The position numbers and the translations under genes are program-made. Positions 51,790-61,235 of a stretch of DNA of 64,000 nt are shown piece by piece. How positions within the stretch are numbered: the first letter of the stretch is position 1; the number at the start of each line of letters is the position of its first letter. Below the pieces are notes generated by a model. It did no database searches and was not told where the DNA came from. It was given only the letters and a program-made list of their open reading frames with translations. Origin of the DNA: Polaribacter porphyrae (GTDB taxonomy: Bacteria; Bacteroidota; Bacteroidia; Flavobacteriales; Flavobacteriaceae); NCBI RefSeq assembly GCF_002954685.1, contig NZ_MSCN01000001.1:3029554-3093553 (forward strand), read 5' to 3'.

Positions 51790-53160
51790 ATGATTGAGAA
51801 AGCGCCAGAAATTGATATCGAAAGAGAGTTTGTAGGTTTAGATTATGCTTATTTGAATGATATTTTATATACAGGGCAGGAAGTAATCACAAAAATAGAA
51901 GAAGAATATCTTTATTGGGATAAAATAAAATACCTTAATCATAAAAATATAGATGATTTCAAAAGAGCAGTAAAGAGTAAAATTCTTGACAAATTTATGA
52001 ATAACGAATTACTTTGGATAGCCACTAAAGCATCCAGAAAATTCACTAGAATAAGGAAATATTTATTTAGTTCAAATCAAAATTATATAAGATACTACTA
52101 CAATGAAAATAATTATCTACGACAAAAACTTCATTATTTAGATTTTAACTTTGGAGCAGGTTTACAAAAAGAACAACTTTTATCAGAATTAGAAAAACAA
52201 CAATATTTAAAGAATGCGTTGATGGAAGAAGCTTTTTTTTCATCAAAAATTGAAGGTGCAACAACAACACGTATAAAAGCGAAAGAAATGTTGCGTAAAA
52301 ATAAAAAGCCCAAAACGCATTCTGAACAGATGATATTGAATAATTATAAAACGATTCAATTTATTAGTGAACAGAAAGACGAAGATATTTCAACTGAAAA
52401 ATTATTTGAACTACATAAACTAGTTACCGAAAATACTTTAGAAAATGAATTTGTAGGTGGTTTTAGAACTAACAATGAAATTAACGTTGTCAATGAAATT
52501 ACAGGAGAAATAGTACACACTCCTCCAAATTTTGAAGAACTTGAAGGTTTAATGGATTCTTTTGTAGAGTTTTTTAATAATAATCCAAAAGAAGATTTTA
52601 TTCATCCTATAGTAAAAGCAAGTATTTTACATTTTTTGATTGGCTATATTCATCCTTTTGTAGATGGAAATGGACGAACTGCAAGAGCTATTTTTTATTG
52701 GTATTTATTAAAAAATGGGTATTGGTTAACGGAATATTTATCCATTTCTAGAGTAATTATGCAAACAAAAGTACAATATGAAAAAGCTTACATCTATACT
52801 GAAATTGATGATATGGATGTTACTTATTTTATTCATTATCAAGTAAAAGTATTATTAAAAGCTTTTGAAGACTTAAAGAAATATGTTGCAAAAAAGAAAA
52901 AAGAAGAGGTAAAACTTTTAAAATTTTTGCAACAGCCAGAAATTAATGAGAGACAGGCAGAAATATTGTACAAATTAGAAAAAAACGCTACAAAATCTTT
53001 TACAGTAAAAGAGATTGAAAATACGTACGCTGTAACCAATCAAACTGCAAGAACTGATATTGAAGAATTGGTAGAAAGAGGTTTTTTAAAGAAAGTTGCG
53101 ATCAATAAAAAAAGTTATAATTATTGGAAAGGAGATACATTTGATGAAACTTTTTTGTAA
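51790..53160 (+). CDS. Fic-domain protein (AMPylase-type) with C-terminal winged helix
   Basis: The 456-residue protein has the inhibitory-helix motif S-x-x-x-E-G in 'FFSSKIEGATTTR' (about 150), class II arrangement. The Fic catalytic motif is 'HPFVDGNGRTAR' (about 290), with the flap region 'GGFRTNNEINV'. The C-terminal ~70 residues ('RQAEILYKLE', 'FTVKEIENTYAVTNQTARTDIEELVERGFL') form a winged HTH. Such proteins usually AMPylate or otherwise nucleotidylate a target Tyr/Thr/Ser. All catalytic residues (H, D, N, G, R) are present. No antitoxin gene is adjacent, consistent with class II self-inhibition. Confidence 0.94.
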   Translation: MIEKAPEIDIEREFVGLDYAYLNDILYTGQEVITKIEEEYLYWDKIKYLNHKNIDDFKRAVKSKILDKFMNNELLWIATKASRKFTRIRKYLFSSNQNYIRYYYNENNYLRQKLHYLDFNFGAGLQKEQLLSELEKQQYLKNALMEEAFFSSKIEGATTTRIKAKEMLRKNKKPKTHSEQMILNNYKTIQFISEQKDEDISTEKLFELHKLVTENTLENEFVGGFRTNNEINVVNEITGEIVHTPPNFEELEGLMDSFVEFFNNNPKEDFIHPIVKASILHFLIGYIHPFVDGNGRTARAIFYWYLLKNGYWLTEYLSISRVIMQTKVQYEKAYIYTEIDDMDVTYFIHYQVKVLLKAFEDLKKYVAKKKKEEVKLLKFLQQPEINERQAEILYKLEKNATKSFTVKEIENTYAVTNQTARTDIEELVERGFLKKVAINKKSYNYWKGDTFDETFL

Positions 53161-53180
53161 AGATTGATGAGATACTGAAA

Positions 53181-53250
53181 AGACCTTTCGACTGCGCTCA
53201 AGGTGACAAACAGAATACGTTAAAGATTCTTCATTTCATTCAGAATGACA
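53181..53250. repeat. Two adjacent TGACA-terminal mini-hairpins
   Basis: First: CCTT-tcgactgcgctc-AAGG then TGACA (53184-53207). Second: ATTCT-tcatttcattc-AGAAT then GACA (53226-53250). Both fill the gap between the Fic and alkyltransferase-like genes, which are convergent. Confidence 0.6.
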
Positions 53251-53252
53251 AG

Positions 53253-53585
53253 TTATAACTCATTCATAGGATTCCAAAAAACAGTATCTAAATCTTGAAT
53301 TTGATTGTCAATGACTTTTATACCCTCACTCTCTAATAATTGTTGCATTAAGTTGGTTCCATCAAAATGATGTTTGCCAGTAAGTAGGCCTTTTTTATTT
53401 ACCACTCTGTGTGCAGGAACTTCTGGTTGTTGATTACCTGAATTGTTCATGGCCCAACCTACCATTCTTGCAGATCTTGCTGAACCTAAATACGTAGCAA
53501 TTGCTCCATAGCTGGTTACTCTACCAAAAGGAATTTGACGAGCAACATCATATACTTTATCAAAAAAATTATCGTTTTTAGTCAT
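53253..53585 (-). CDS. Alkyltransferase-like protein (MGMT family, catalytic Cys replaced)
   Basis: The 110-residue protein has an O6-alkylguanine transferase DNA-binding fold: 'VYDVARQIPFGRVTSYGAIA', 'SARMVGWAMNNSG', 'VPAHRVVNKKGLLTG'. The usual PCHRV active site reads PAHRV, so it cannot accept alkyl groups. Such ATL proteins bind alkylated guanine and hand it to nucleotide excision repair. The missing Cys and the single-domain size are diagnostic of ATLs. Confidence 0.92.
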   Translation of the reverse strand: MTKNDNFFDKVYDVARQIPFGRVTSYGAIATYLGSARSARMVGWAMNNSGNQQPEVPAHRVVNKKGLLTGKHHFDGTNLMQQLLESEGIKVIDNQIQDLDTVFWNPMNEL

Positions 53586-53703
53586 AAAAAAGTAGATATA
53601 AATTATTAATCCTTACTTAAGTAAAATTAATCTTTTTTTAATCACTTCATTAAAAAAATTAAACTCCAAAAAAATAAAGTTTCTTTTTATGTGTTTTATT
53701 TTT

Positions 53704-54471
53704 ATGAAAAAACTTATTGTATTTATTTTTTTAATACTGGGTTTAACTCTTTATTCGCAAAAAACCATTCATGTTTTTGTAGCTTTATGTGATAATATCA
53801 ATCAAGGTATTGTACCAGTGCCAAAAAAGTTAGGCAATGGACAAAACCCAAAAACAAATTTATATTGGGGTGCTTTATATGGAGTGAAAACCCACTTTAA
53901 AAGAAGTAATGATTGGACTTTTATTAAAAAAATTAAAAGTAAAAATCCTAAAATTTTAGAAAGAGTTTTGTTTAAACATAAAACTTCTAATATTTATCTT
54001 TTGGCTGATGCTTATGATGGAAAATATATAAAGAATACAACAATTGATTTTTTAGAAGCTTCTGCTGGGCACAATTCTGAAACTATAAAACATGATAATA
54101 TAACTCTAAAGTTTGGTGGTGATGTAAAATTGTTAAGTTATGTTGGTCATGATGGATTAATGGAGTTTTCTGTAAAAGGAAATTTTATACCTAAAAATAC
54201 TACTAGAAGAGATGTCATTATTTTAGCTTGTATTAGTAAAAACTATTTTAAACCTTATATTAAAAAAACAAAGGCAAACCCTTTAGTTTGGACAACTGGG
54301 TTAATGGCTCCTGAAGCCTATACCTTAAAATGGGCAATTGATGGTTGGATTAAAAACGAGACTGACTTACAAATTAGAGAACGAGCTGCAAAAGCCTATA
54401 ATAATTACCAAAAATGTGGTTTAAAAGGTGCTAAAAGATTATTAGTAACCGGTTTTAAAGTTGATAAATAA
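53704..54471 (+). CDS. Secreted protein with a caspase-like (clan CD) His/Cys signature, tentative
   Basis: The 255-residue protein has signal peptide 'LIVFIFLILGLTLYSQ'. I start at ATG 53704, where a typical signal peptide begins (an in-frame ATG at 53689 adds 5 residues). The strand-rich body has 'IHVFVALCDNINQGIVPVP', 'NIYLLADAYDG', then 'LLSYVGHDGLMEF' (His149 followed by D-G) and 'DVIILACISKNYF' (Cys176 after a hydrophobic strand). A His in a G-H-x-G context followed by hydrophobics-A-C-x-S is the pattern of clan CD peptidases and CHAT domains. I recall no named family. An alternative is a non-catalytic conserved hypothetical protein. Confidence 0.6.
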   Translation: MKKLIVFIFLILGLTLYSQKTIHVFVALCDNINQGIVPVPKKLGNGQNPKTNLYWGALYGVKTHFKRSNDWTFIKKIKSKNPKILERVLFKHKTSNIYLLADAYDGKYIKNTTIDFLEASAGHNSETIKHDNITLKFGGDVKLLSYVGHDGLMEFSVKGNFIPKNTTRRDVIILACISKNYFKPYIKKTKANPLVWTTGLMAPEAYTLKWAIDGWIKNETDLQIRERAAKAYNNYQKCGLKGAKRLLVTGFKVDK

Positions 54472-54933
54472 CTATTTTAAAATACTCTTAATAATTTTTA
54501 AATGATGATTGGTATGAGTTTCTAAAAACCGAACAACTCTTACTTTATTTATATTACCAAATATAGGATGTTTAAAGTAAGCGTTTTCATTCAAACTAGA
54601 TATATCTTGTATATTCTTTTTAGCTATTACAAGTTGATTTATAATATCTTCTTTTAAAATAATCTTTGGAGGTAGTACTCTTTTTGGTGCTTTTGCTTTT
54701 CCTTTTGGGAAGTGACCTATTGTAAAAAATACTTTTCCAAGAAAACTAAAATTATCTTTATAAGAGCCAACATCAGAAGTTTTCATAGTAGTAATTACAC
54801 CATTAATTACTTTTAAACTATGGTCTAAGTGCCAGCCAACTGTTGCTTTTGATATTTTTAGTTTTGATTTTTCAAATTGAGTAATGTAACTTTCTATCTC
54901 GTTTAATTTGTGTTCTAAAGAAACAATATTCAT
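54472..54933 (-). CDS. DinB/DUF1569-like helical protein
   Basis: The 153-residue protein has His residues placed as in DinB-fold metal sites: 'TVGWHLDHSLKVI' (about 33-40) and 'FLETHTNHHLKII' near the C-terminus, plus 'YFKHPIFGNINKVRVVRFL'. This pattern matches DUF1569/DinB_2 four-helix bundles. Function is unknown. It is convergent with the preceding secreted protein gene, with stops adjacent. Confidence 0.75.
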   Translation of the reverse strand: MNIVSLEHKLNEIESYITQFEKSKLKISKATVGWHLDHSLKVINGVITTMKTSDVGSYKDNFSFLGKVFFTIGHFPKGKAKAPKRVLPPKIILKEDIINQLVIAKKNIQDISSLNENAYFKHPIFGNINKVRVVRFLETHTNHHLKIIKSILK

Positions 54934-54996
54934 CCTTTAATTTTTTCTAATATATAAAAATCCCTACAAATTAATGTAAGGATTTTAGAGTTTTAT

Positions 54997-55024
54997 GAGA
55001 TTTCTCCACAAGGTCGAAATGACA
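54997..55024. repeat. TGACA-terminal mini-hairpin repeat
   Basis: ATTTC, loop TCCACAAGGTC, GAAAT, then GACA. It lies between the DinB-like gene and ahcY, both minus strand. Confidence 0.6.
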
Positions 55025-55083
55025 TTTAGCTTTTAAATTTAAGTTGCTATTAATAACTAACAACAAACAACTAAAAACTGTTT

Positions 55084-56397
55084 TTAGTATCTATAGTGCT
55101 CAGGTTTATAAGGACCTTCTTGAGTAACACCAATATATTCAGCTTGGTCTTGACGCAATTCTGTCAACTCTACACCAATTTTGGCCAAGTGTAATTTTGC
55201 TACTTTTTCATCTAAATGTTTAGGTAACATATATACTTTGTTTTCATAAGCATCTGCATTATTCCAAAGCTCAATTTGAGCTAAAGTTTGGTTTGTAAAT
55301 GAGTTACTCATTACAAAACTAGGATGCCCAGTTGCACAACCCAAGTTTACCAAACGACCTTCAGCAAGAATGATAATATCTTTACCATCAATTGTATATT
55401 TATCTACTTGAGGTTTGATTTCTACTTTAGTATTGCCATAATTTTCGTTCAACCAAGCAATGTCTAATTCGTTGTCAAAATGTCCAATATTACAGATAAT
55501 CGTTTTGTCTTTTACACCTTTAAAATGCTCCGCTTTTACAATATCTTTATTTCCTGTAGTTGTAATAATGATATCTGCATTACCCATAACAGTTTCTAGT
55601 TTTTTCACTTCAAAACCATCCATAGCTGCTTGTAACGCACAAATAGGGTCGATTTCTGTAACAGTTACAATAGAACCTGCACCTTTAAAAGAGGCAGCTG
55701 TACCTTTACCAACATCTCCATAACCACAAACCACAACTCTTTTACCTGCTAACATAATATCAGTTGCTCTACGAATTGCATCAACAGCAGATTCTTTACA
55801 ACCATATTTGTTATCAAATTTTGATTTTGTAACAGAATCATTAATATTGATTGCTGGCATTGGTAAAGTTCCATTTTTAACACGCTCATATAATCTATGC
55901 ACTCCAGTTGTAGTTTCTTCTGATAACCCATTGATACCTTCAGCTAATTCTGGATATTGATCTAACACCATATTGGTTAAATCTCCACCATCATCTAAAA
56001 TCATGTTTAATGGTTTTCTATCTTCACCAAAAAATAAAGTTTGCTCTATACACCAATCAAATTCTTCTTCGTTCATTCCTTTCCAAGCATAAACTGGAGT
56101 TCCTGCAGCAGCAATTGCAGCAGCAGCTTGATCTTGTGTTGAGAAAATATTACAAGAACTCCAAGTAACTTCTGCACCTAAAGCTTGTAAAGTTTCTATT
56201 AAAACTGCAGTTTGGATTGTCATATGCAAACATCCTGCAATTCTTGCACCTTTTAATGGTTGAGACTCTCCATATTCTTCTCTTAATGCCATTAATCCTG
56301 GCATTTCTGCTTCTGCCAATTCAATTTCTTTTCTTCCCCAATCTGCTAAAGAAATATCTTTAACTTTAAATGGTACGTAAGCTGTTTTTGTGCTCAT
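55084..56397 (-). CDS. ahcY: Adenosylhomocysteinase
   Basis: The 437-residue protein begins '[21 protein letters not shown]'. It carries '[19 protein letters not shown]', NAD-binding '[18 protein letters not shown]', and '[18 protein letters not shown]', and ends '[10 protein letters not shown]', the near-universal C-terminus. It hydrolyses S-adenosylhomocysteine to adenosine and homocysteine, restoring methylation capacity. A reverse -7 box (CAAAGATA, 56432-56439) lies upstream, close to the divergent phosphopantetheinyl transferase gene. Confidence 0.98.
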   Translation of the reverse strand: MSTKTAYVPFKVKDISLADWGRKEIELAEAEMPGLMALREEYGESQPLKGARIAGCLHMTIQTAVLIETLQALGAEVTWSSCNIFSTQDQAAAAIAAAGTPVYAWKGMNEEEFDWCIEQTLFFGEDRKPLNMILDDGGDLTNMVLDQYPELAEGINGLSEETTTGVHRLYERVKNGTLPMPAININDSVTKSKFDNKYGCKESAVDAIRRATDIMLAGKRVVVCGYGDVGKGTAASFKGAGSIVTVTEIDPICALQAAMDGFEVKKLETVMGNADIIITTTGNKDIVKAEHFKGVKDKTIICNIGHFDNELDIAWLNENYGNTKVEIKPQVDKYTIDGKDIIILAEGRLVNLGCATGHPSFVMSNSFTNQTLAQIELWNNADAYENKVYMLPKHLDEKVAKLHLAKIGVELTELRQDQAEYIGVTQEGPYKPEHYRY

Positions 56398-56460
56398 ATT
56401 ATGTATATTTATTGTCTAAATTTTGCGATGGCAAAGATACAACATCCTTTTTGAAAACCT

Positions 56461-57087
56461 ATGGCACTTTATAAAACTTTAACTGTTAGTTCTACTACTA
56501 AAGTATTGATTTGGAAGATTGAAGAAACTATTGATAAATTAAAATCTGGAATTTTGCTTTCTGAAAAGAGTGAAACTCGATTAAATTCGATGAAGTCTGA
56601 AATTCATCAAAAAGGATTTTTAAGTATAAGGCATTTGCTAAAAATAGCTGACTATTCAGATTTTGATTTGATTTATGATGAATTTGGAAAACCGCATTTA
56701 GAGGATGGTAAATTCATTTCTATTACACATTCTTTTACGTTTACCGCAATTATAATTTCTGATGATTTGCCTGTTGGAATTGATATTGAAAAGCAGCGTG
56801 AGAAGATTTTGAAAATTGCACATAAATTCACGCCAATTCAAGAATACAATACGATTGCTAATGTTGATGCAAAAATTAGCAAACTCACCATTGTTTGGGC
56901 AGCAAAAGAGAGTTTGTATAAAATCTACGGAAAGAAAAAACTTTTGTTCTTGCATCATATTTATATTAATGATTTTCGCTTTGCTGATAAAAAAACGACT
57001 GGCGAAATTCGATTTAATGGAGAAACAACTTTTTACAACATCGAATTTTTAGAGTTTGAAGGGTTTACTTGTGTATTTGCATACTAG
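56461..57087 (+). CDS. 4'-phosphopantetheinyl transferase superfamily protein
   Basis: The 208-residue protein has 'YDEFGKPHLEDGKFISITHSF', Mg-binding 'VGIDIEKQREKILKIAHKF' and 'VWAAKESLYKIYGKK', the core Sfp-type motifs. It transfers phosphopantetheine from CoA to a carrier protein Ser. The partner (fatty-acid or polyketide ACP) is not encoded nearby. It is divergent from ahcY. Confidence 0.92.
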   Translation: MALYKTLTVSSTTKVLIWKIEETIDKLKSGILLSEKSETRLNSMKSEIHQKGFLSIRHLLKIADYSDFDLIYDEFGKPHLEDGKFISITHSFTFTAIIISDDLPVGIDIEKQREKILKIAHKFTPIQEYNTIANVDAKISKLTIVWAAKESLYKIYGKKKLLFLHHIYINDFRFADKKTTGEIRFNGETTFYNIEFLEFEGFTCVFAY

Positions 57088-57141
57088 CTTTTGGTATGTT
57101 AATTGATAATGTATTTTTTGTCATACTAAAATATATCAACT

Positions 57142-58125
57142 ATGAAAAACATTTACTTACTATTAATAACTCTAATAATAATTTCTAGTTGCCAAAAAGA
57201 TGAAAAATCTATCTTTATTTCAAAAAATCATTTCAAAGAATTTCAATTTGAAAAAACCCAAATTTTTGATTTAGATACATTGTCATTTAAATTAATTGAA
57301 GGGAAAAATGGAACAAAAATTAATTTCAATAGAGAAGATTTCGATATTTCTAAAAATGACAAAATTACTTTAGAATTAATTGAATTATATGATTTTAAAG
57401 AAATCTTATATAGAAATATAAATACTGTTACTACTAAAAATGAGCTTTTAGAAACTAATGGTGTTTTATATATTTCTTTTAAATCTAATGAGGAAGAAAT
57501 TAATTTAAAAAAAGATAAAGTTTTATCTGTTTATCCACCTAAAGGTAAATTAAAAAACAATAATGTTTTTAAAACTCAAAAAACTTCTACTGAATTTATA
57601 AAGTGGGAAATGTTGAAAGAGGTAGATACTATTTTTCCGATATACAAAGGTGGTGGTATTTGGATGTCAACTTTTATAAAAAAAGATTCTATAGAGTTTT
57701 ATAGTAAATTAAATGAAAAATTGTCAAAATTTAAGAATTACAATTCTTTTATTAAATCTAAATATCCTAAATATTTTCTGTTAAGGAATAGTGATTTTGG
57801 ATGGATTAATATTGATAAAATAGTTGATGTAGATACTACATTAAACTTTAATCTAATAGATATAAGAAATCAATTTTTAGGCTTTAATTTTTACATTACT
57901 TATAAAGAATTGAAGTCATTTATTTATAATTCTCGTTTAAAAAATAATTTAAAATTTGAAGAAATACCTATTAGTGGTAAAACATGGATAACTGTTATTG
58001 GAGAAAAAGGAGGAGGCATTTTTTATGATAAAATTCCACTCAATAAAAAGTTGAATAATTCTGATATAATTTTAAAAATGAAGAAAACCACCAACAAAAA
58101 GTTACAAGAATTATTAATCAACTAA
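57142..58125 (+). CDS. Hypothetical lipoprotein
   Basis: The 327-residue protein has lipobox 'LIIISSCQKDE', and no domain was recognised. It is Lys/Ile/Asn-rich with predicted strands. 'SVYPPKGKLKNNNVF' and 'GGGIWMSTFIKKDSIEFY' are its most distinctive parts. It precedes pnuC by about 46 nt on the same strand. Confidence 0.7.
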   Translation: MKNIYLLLITLIIISSCQKDEKSIFISKNHFKEFQFEKTQIFDLDTLSFKLIEGKNGTKINFNREDFDISKNDKITLELIELYDFKEILYRNINTVTTKNELLETNGVLYISFKSNEEEINLKKDKVLSVYPPKGKLKNNNVFKTQKTSTEFIKWEMLKEVDTIFPIYKGGGIWMSTFIKKDSIEFYSKLNEKLSKFKNYNSFIKSKYPKYFLLRNSDFGWINIDKIVDVDTTLNFNLIDIRNQFLGFNFYITYKELKSFIYNSRLKNNLKFEEIPISGKTWITVIGEKGGGIFYDKIPLNKKLNNSDIILKMKKTTNKKLQELLIN

Positions 58126-58171
58126 CTTTTTACTTCTTACTTTTGACATTTAAAAATAATTACATTATTAA

Positions 58172-58804
58172 ATGTCAGAAATTTTTGATTTCCTTTTTGG
58201 ACAATACAAAGACTACTCTACTTTACACATCACTTTAGAAATCATTGCAGTAGTTTTTGGTTTTCTCTCTGTTTGGTTTTCTAAACAAAATAAAATCTGG
58301 GTGTTCCCTACAGGTATGATTAGTACTTCTATTTTTGTGTATTTACTCTTTAAATGGGAACTTTTAGGAGATATGATGATAAATGGATATTATTTTATAA
58401 TGAGCATTTATGGTTGGTATATTTGGACACGTAAAGTAGATGAAACGCATGTAACACCAATTTCTAGAACATCAGAAAAAGAAAAAAAGACATCTGTTTT
58501 TATATTTATTGCAACTTTAATTTTTGTTTATTTAGTTTACAATTATTTTGATAAATGGACTTCTTGGGTTGCTTATGCAGATACTTTTACTACAGCTGTT
58601 TTCTTTGTTGGTATGTGGTTGATGGCAAAACGAAAAATAGAAAATTGGTTGTTTTGGATTTTAGGAAACATCATTTCTGTACCTTTATACTTCTATAAAG
58701 GATTTACATTCACAAGTTTTCAATATCTAGGATTCACTTTTATTGCCATTTTTGGTTATTTAGCATGGAAAAAACACTTATACAAGAACCCATTAACATT
58801 GTAA
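58172..58804 (+). CDS. pnuC: PnuC-family vitamin transporter
   Basis: The 210-residue protein has about seven hydrophobic helices and family text 'LEIIAVVFGFLSVWFSKQNK', 'WVFPTGMISTSIFVYLLF', 'NGYYFIMSIYGWYIWTRK' and 'ENWLFWILGNIISVPLYFYKG'. PnuC proteins carry nicotinamide riboside or, as PnuT, thiamine. The 3' end overlaps the NadR-like kinase by 40 nt, which favours nicotinamide riboside. The nearby TPP-controlled receptor (61533) favours thiamine. The substrate is therefore open. Confidence 0.9.
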   Translation: MSEIFDFLFGQYKDYSTLHITLEIIAVVFGFLSVWFSKQNKIWVFPTGMISTSIFVYLLFKWELLGDMMINGYYFIMSIYGWYIWTRKVDETHVTPISRTSEKEKKTSVFIFIATLIFVYLVYNYFDKWTSWVAYADTFTTAVFFVGMWLMAKRKIENWLFWILGNIISVPLYFYKGFTFTSFQYLGFTFIAIFGYLAWKKHLYKNPLTL

Positions 58805-59421
58805 AAATCGTTTTGTTTGGTCCAGAATCTACTGGTAAAACAACACTTTCTCGTCAATTAGCCAATCATTACAACACAGTTTGGGCTCCAGAATTTGCAC
58901 GTGAGTATTTACAAGAAAAGTGGAATAATGAGCGTAAAACTTGTGAGCAAAAAGATATTTTACCTATTGCTTTTGGGCAAATGAATCTAGAAAATAAACT
59001 TGCCCAAAAAGCAGATAAAGTTTTAATTTGTGATACAGATTTATTAGAAACCAAAGTGTATTCAGAAGAATTTTATGGTGGTTTTGTAGAACCACAGTTA
59101 AATGAAGCTGCTAAAAAAAATCAGTACGATTTGTATTTATTAACCTACATAGATACTCCTTGGGAAGCTGATGATTTAAGAGACAGACCTAAACAACGTT
59201 TAGAAATGTTTAACGCTTTCGAAAAAGCTCTAAAAGAAAATAACAAACCATATCTTTTATTAAAAGGAGACAAAGAAACCCGTTTGCAAAAAGCCACAGA
59301 AGCTATAGATAAGATTATTGAGGATAAAGAAAATCTTCATTCATTTTCAGATAGTTTAATAGATTTAGATATGCATTTTTTACATCAAAATGGAGATTTT
59401 GGGCATTCTTATGATTATTGA
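58765..59421 (+). CDS. NadR-like ATPase (ribosylnicotinamide kinase family)
   Basis: The 218-residue protein has P-loop 'KIVLFGPESTGKTTLSRQLA', 'VWAPEFAREYLQEKW', 'VLICDTDLLETKVYSE' and 'DLRDRPKQRLEMF'. This matches the kinase domain of NadR without the nucleotidyltransferase half. It probably phosphorylates the vitamin imported by PnuC, trapping it in the cell. The ATG lies inside the pnuC 3' end. Confidence 0.88.
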   Translation: MEKTLIQEPINIVKIVLFGPESTGKTTLSRQLANHYNTVWAPEFAREYLQEKWNNERKTCEQKDILPIAFGQMNLENKLAQKADKVLICDTDLLETKVYSEEFYGGFVEPQLNEAAKKNQYDLYLLTYIDTPWEADDLRDRPKQRLEMFNAFEKALKENNKPYLLLKGDKETRLQKATEAIDKIIEDKENLHSFSDSLIDLDMHFLHQNGDFGHSYDY

Positions 59422-59494
59422 TAAATAAAAAAAGAGGATAAACAAAAGACGCTCATCTATTCATTTTTTTATCTACTCTTTATTTTTAAGCAAA

Positions 59495-59899
59495 ATGAAT
59501 ACAGAAAATATCTTAAAAGAATTACATTTTAAAGCCATTAGAAGTTCTGGTGCTGGAGGTCAACATGTAAATAAAGTTTCCTCTAAAATAGAATTAACTT
59601 TTGATTTAGCAAATTCCCAATCTCTTTCAAAAAGAGAAAAAGAACTTTTAAAATCTAAATTAGCATCAAAATTGACAAATGATAATTTATTAATCATTTT
59701 TTGTGATGAAACTCGTTCTCAACATAGAAATAAAGACATTGCAATAAAACGTTTTTTAGAGCTGATTAAAACAAATCTAATTAGACCTAAAAAAAGAAAA
59801 AAAACAAAACCATCTAAAGCAGCAATTAAAAAAAGGCTCGAAAATAAACAGAGAACTTCTGTTAAAAAAGCCTTAAGAAAAAGACCAAAACTTGAATAA
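59495..59899 (+). CDS. arfB: Peptidyl-tRNA hydrolase ArfB (YaeJ)
   Basis: The 134-residue protein has the RF-type catalytic motif in 'SSGAGGQHVNKVSSKIELTF' (GGQ) and a basic C-terminal tail ('RPKKRKKTKPSKAAIKKRLE', 'KKALRKRPKLE') that enters the empty mRNA channel. It releases peptides from stalled non-stop ribosomes. It is convergent with the barrel protein gene at 59903. Confidence 0.95.
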   Translation: MNTENILKELHFKAIRSSGAGGQHVNKVSSKIELTFDLANSQSLSKREKELLKSKLASKLTNDNLLIIFCDETRSQHRNKDIAIKRFLELIKTNLIRPKKRKKTKPSKAAIKKRLENKQRTSVKKALRKRPKLE

Positions 59900-59902
59900 T
59901 TT

Positions 59903-61084
59903 TTAAAAAGCTTCAGCAATATTTACGTAGAAGTTTCCATCAGATTCGTTTCCAGCTCCATAATCTACTCTTAAATTCAACTTTTCTTTCTTATCTAACA
60001 TAAATCGAAGACCTACTCCAAAATTTAATTTTAAATCGCTTAATTTAAGATCTGTAGTTTTGTTAAAAACATCTCCTGTACCAACAAAAGCTACCATTCC
60101 AAAACGACTGTCTTTAAATGTTTTTCTGTATTCTACTTGAGTTGCTAGTAAATTCTCTTCAATATATCTACCTTCTATATAACCACGCATCATTTGTTCA
60201 TTTCCAAAAAGTGCTAATTCAGATAATGGAACATCTCCATTAGCAAAATGCCCAATTGCTTGGAATGCTATAACGTCATTATTGTTTTCTGATATGCTTA
60301 AATAATGGCGTAAATCAAATCTTGTTAAATCAAAATCATGTGTACCACCTAAAGATGTGTTGTAAAAACCTCTTGTAAATTCAAAATACCAACCTTTAGA
60401 TGCATTTAAAATATTATCTCTACTATCATACAATAAAGCAAATTCTAAACCTGTAGAAGTAGAGCCATCGAAACCAGTTGGTCTGTTTGTATCTAATAAA
60501 CCATTTGGCTTTACAGTTGTGTCATAAATTTTATTATATCTAAAACCACCTCCAATAAATAAGTATCTTGCAAACATTCTTTTCATAAGAATGGGTTCAA
60601 TTAAAAATTGAAATGAATCATAAATTTCTTCGTTTGTTTCTGGGGTATTTCTTCCTATTCCATAATAATATCTTGGGTAGTTTTGAAATCTGATATTCCC
60701 AGAAATTACCCATTTCTCTTGATTTGTAAAAATCTCAAAACCAGAATACACAAAAAATTGGTTATTTAAAGTATAAAGTAAAGAAACTGGCATGTTAGAG
60801 GTTCTTGTTTCTTCTCCACTTCCTTTAAATTTAAATAAATATTTTGCTCCTACTCCAAAACCAAAGTTTGTTTCTGGAGAATAACTAATTATTGGTGCAG
60901 TAATAATTTTAGATTCATATAAAGTTGAATCTTTTGCTGCTTTCTTTTTATTAGGATAAAAGGTAAAAAACTCAACAAATTTATCTAAACCACTTTCATT
61001 TTCTTTTTCTTGTGAGTTAGTAGAAATAGAAAATAACAAGATAAAAGCAGAACAGATTGAAGTTATTAAAGTATAATTTTTCAT
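59903..61084 (-). CDS. BamA/TamA-type outer-membrane beta-barrel, without POTRA domains
   Basis: The 393-residue protein has signal peptide 'AFILLFSISTNSQEK'. The barrel has surface-antigen text 'FGFGVGAKYLFKF', 'YDSRDNILNASKGWYFEF', 'ALFGNEQMMRGYIEGRY' (the L6-type RGY of the VRGF/Y motif) and a C-terminal 'GNFYVNIAEAF' ending in Phe. POTRA domains are absent, so it is not the essential BamA. Function is unknown, possibly a lipid or protein translocation pore. Confidence 0.85.
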   Translation of the reverse strand: MKNYTLITSICSAFILLFSISTNSQEKENESGLDKFVEFFTFYPNKKKAAKDSTLYESKIITAPIISYSPETNFGFGVGAKYLFKFKGSGEETRTSNMPVSLLYTLNNQFFVYSGFEIFTNQEKWVISGNIRFQNYPRYYYGIGRNTPETNEEIYDSFQFLIEPILMKRMFARYLFIGGGFRYNKIYDTTVKPNGLLDTNRPTGFDGSTSTGLEFALLYDSRDNILNASKGWYFEFTRGFYNTSLGGTHDFDLTRFDLRHYLSISENNNDVIAFQAIGHFANGDVPLSELALFGNEQMMRGYIEGRYIEENLLATQVEYRKTFKDSRFGMVAFVGTGDVFNKTTDLKLSDLKLNFGVGLRFMLDKKEKLNLRVDYGAGNESDGNFYVNIAEAF

Positions 61085-61195
61085 GATTGGTATTATATTT
61101 TTGTAAATATATTAGGTATTTGGTCTAAAAATTAACTCATATCAAATTTTGGTTAATTGTAATAAGTAGATTTTATAAAAAAAATCACTTTTCTA

Positions 61196-61226
61196 TTTCA
61201 CAGTAAAAAAAACCAACTTAATTTTG
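61196..61226 (+). promoter_or_regulatory. Promoter upstream of the TPP riboswitch
   Basis: TTTC at 61196-61199 and TAATTTTG (TAnnTTTG match) at 61219-61226 with a 19-nt gap. The -33 box has one mismatch. Transcription would start just before the aptamer. Confidence 0.5.
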
Positions 61227-61235
61227 TGCTGTTCT

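Noticed and set aside
56432..56439. Full promoter of ahcY
   Set aside because: Only the -7 box (reverse CAAAGATA) is clear. No -33 TTG is found at the right distance, so it is not listed as a promoter.
59903..61084. Essential BamA
   Set aside because: It lacks POTRA domains and is half the usual length, so it is listed as a BamA-like barrel only.
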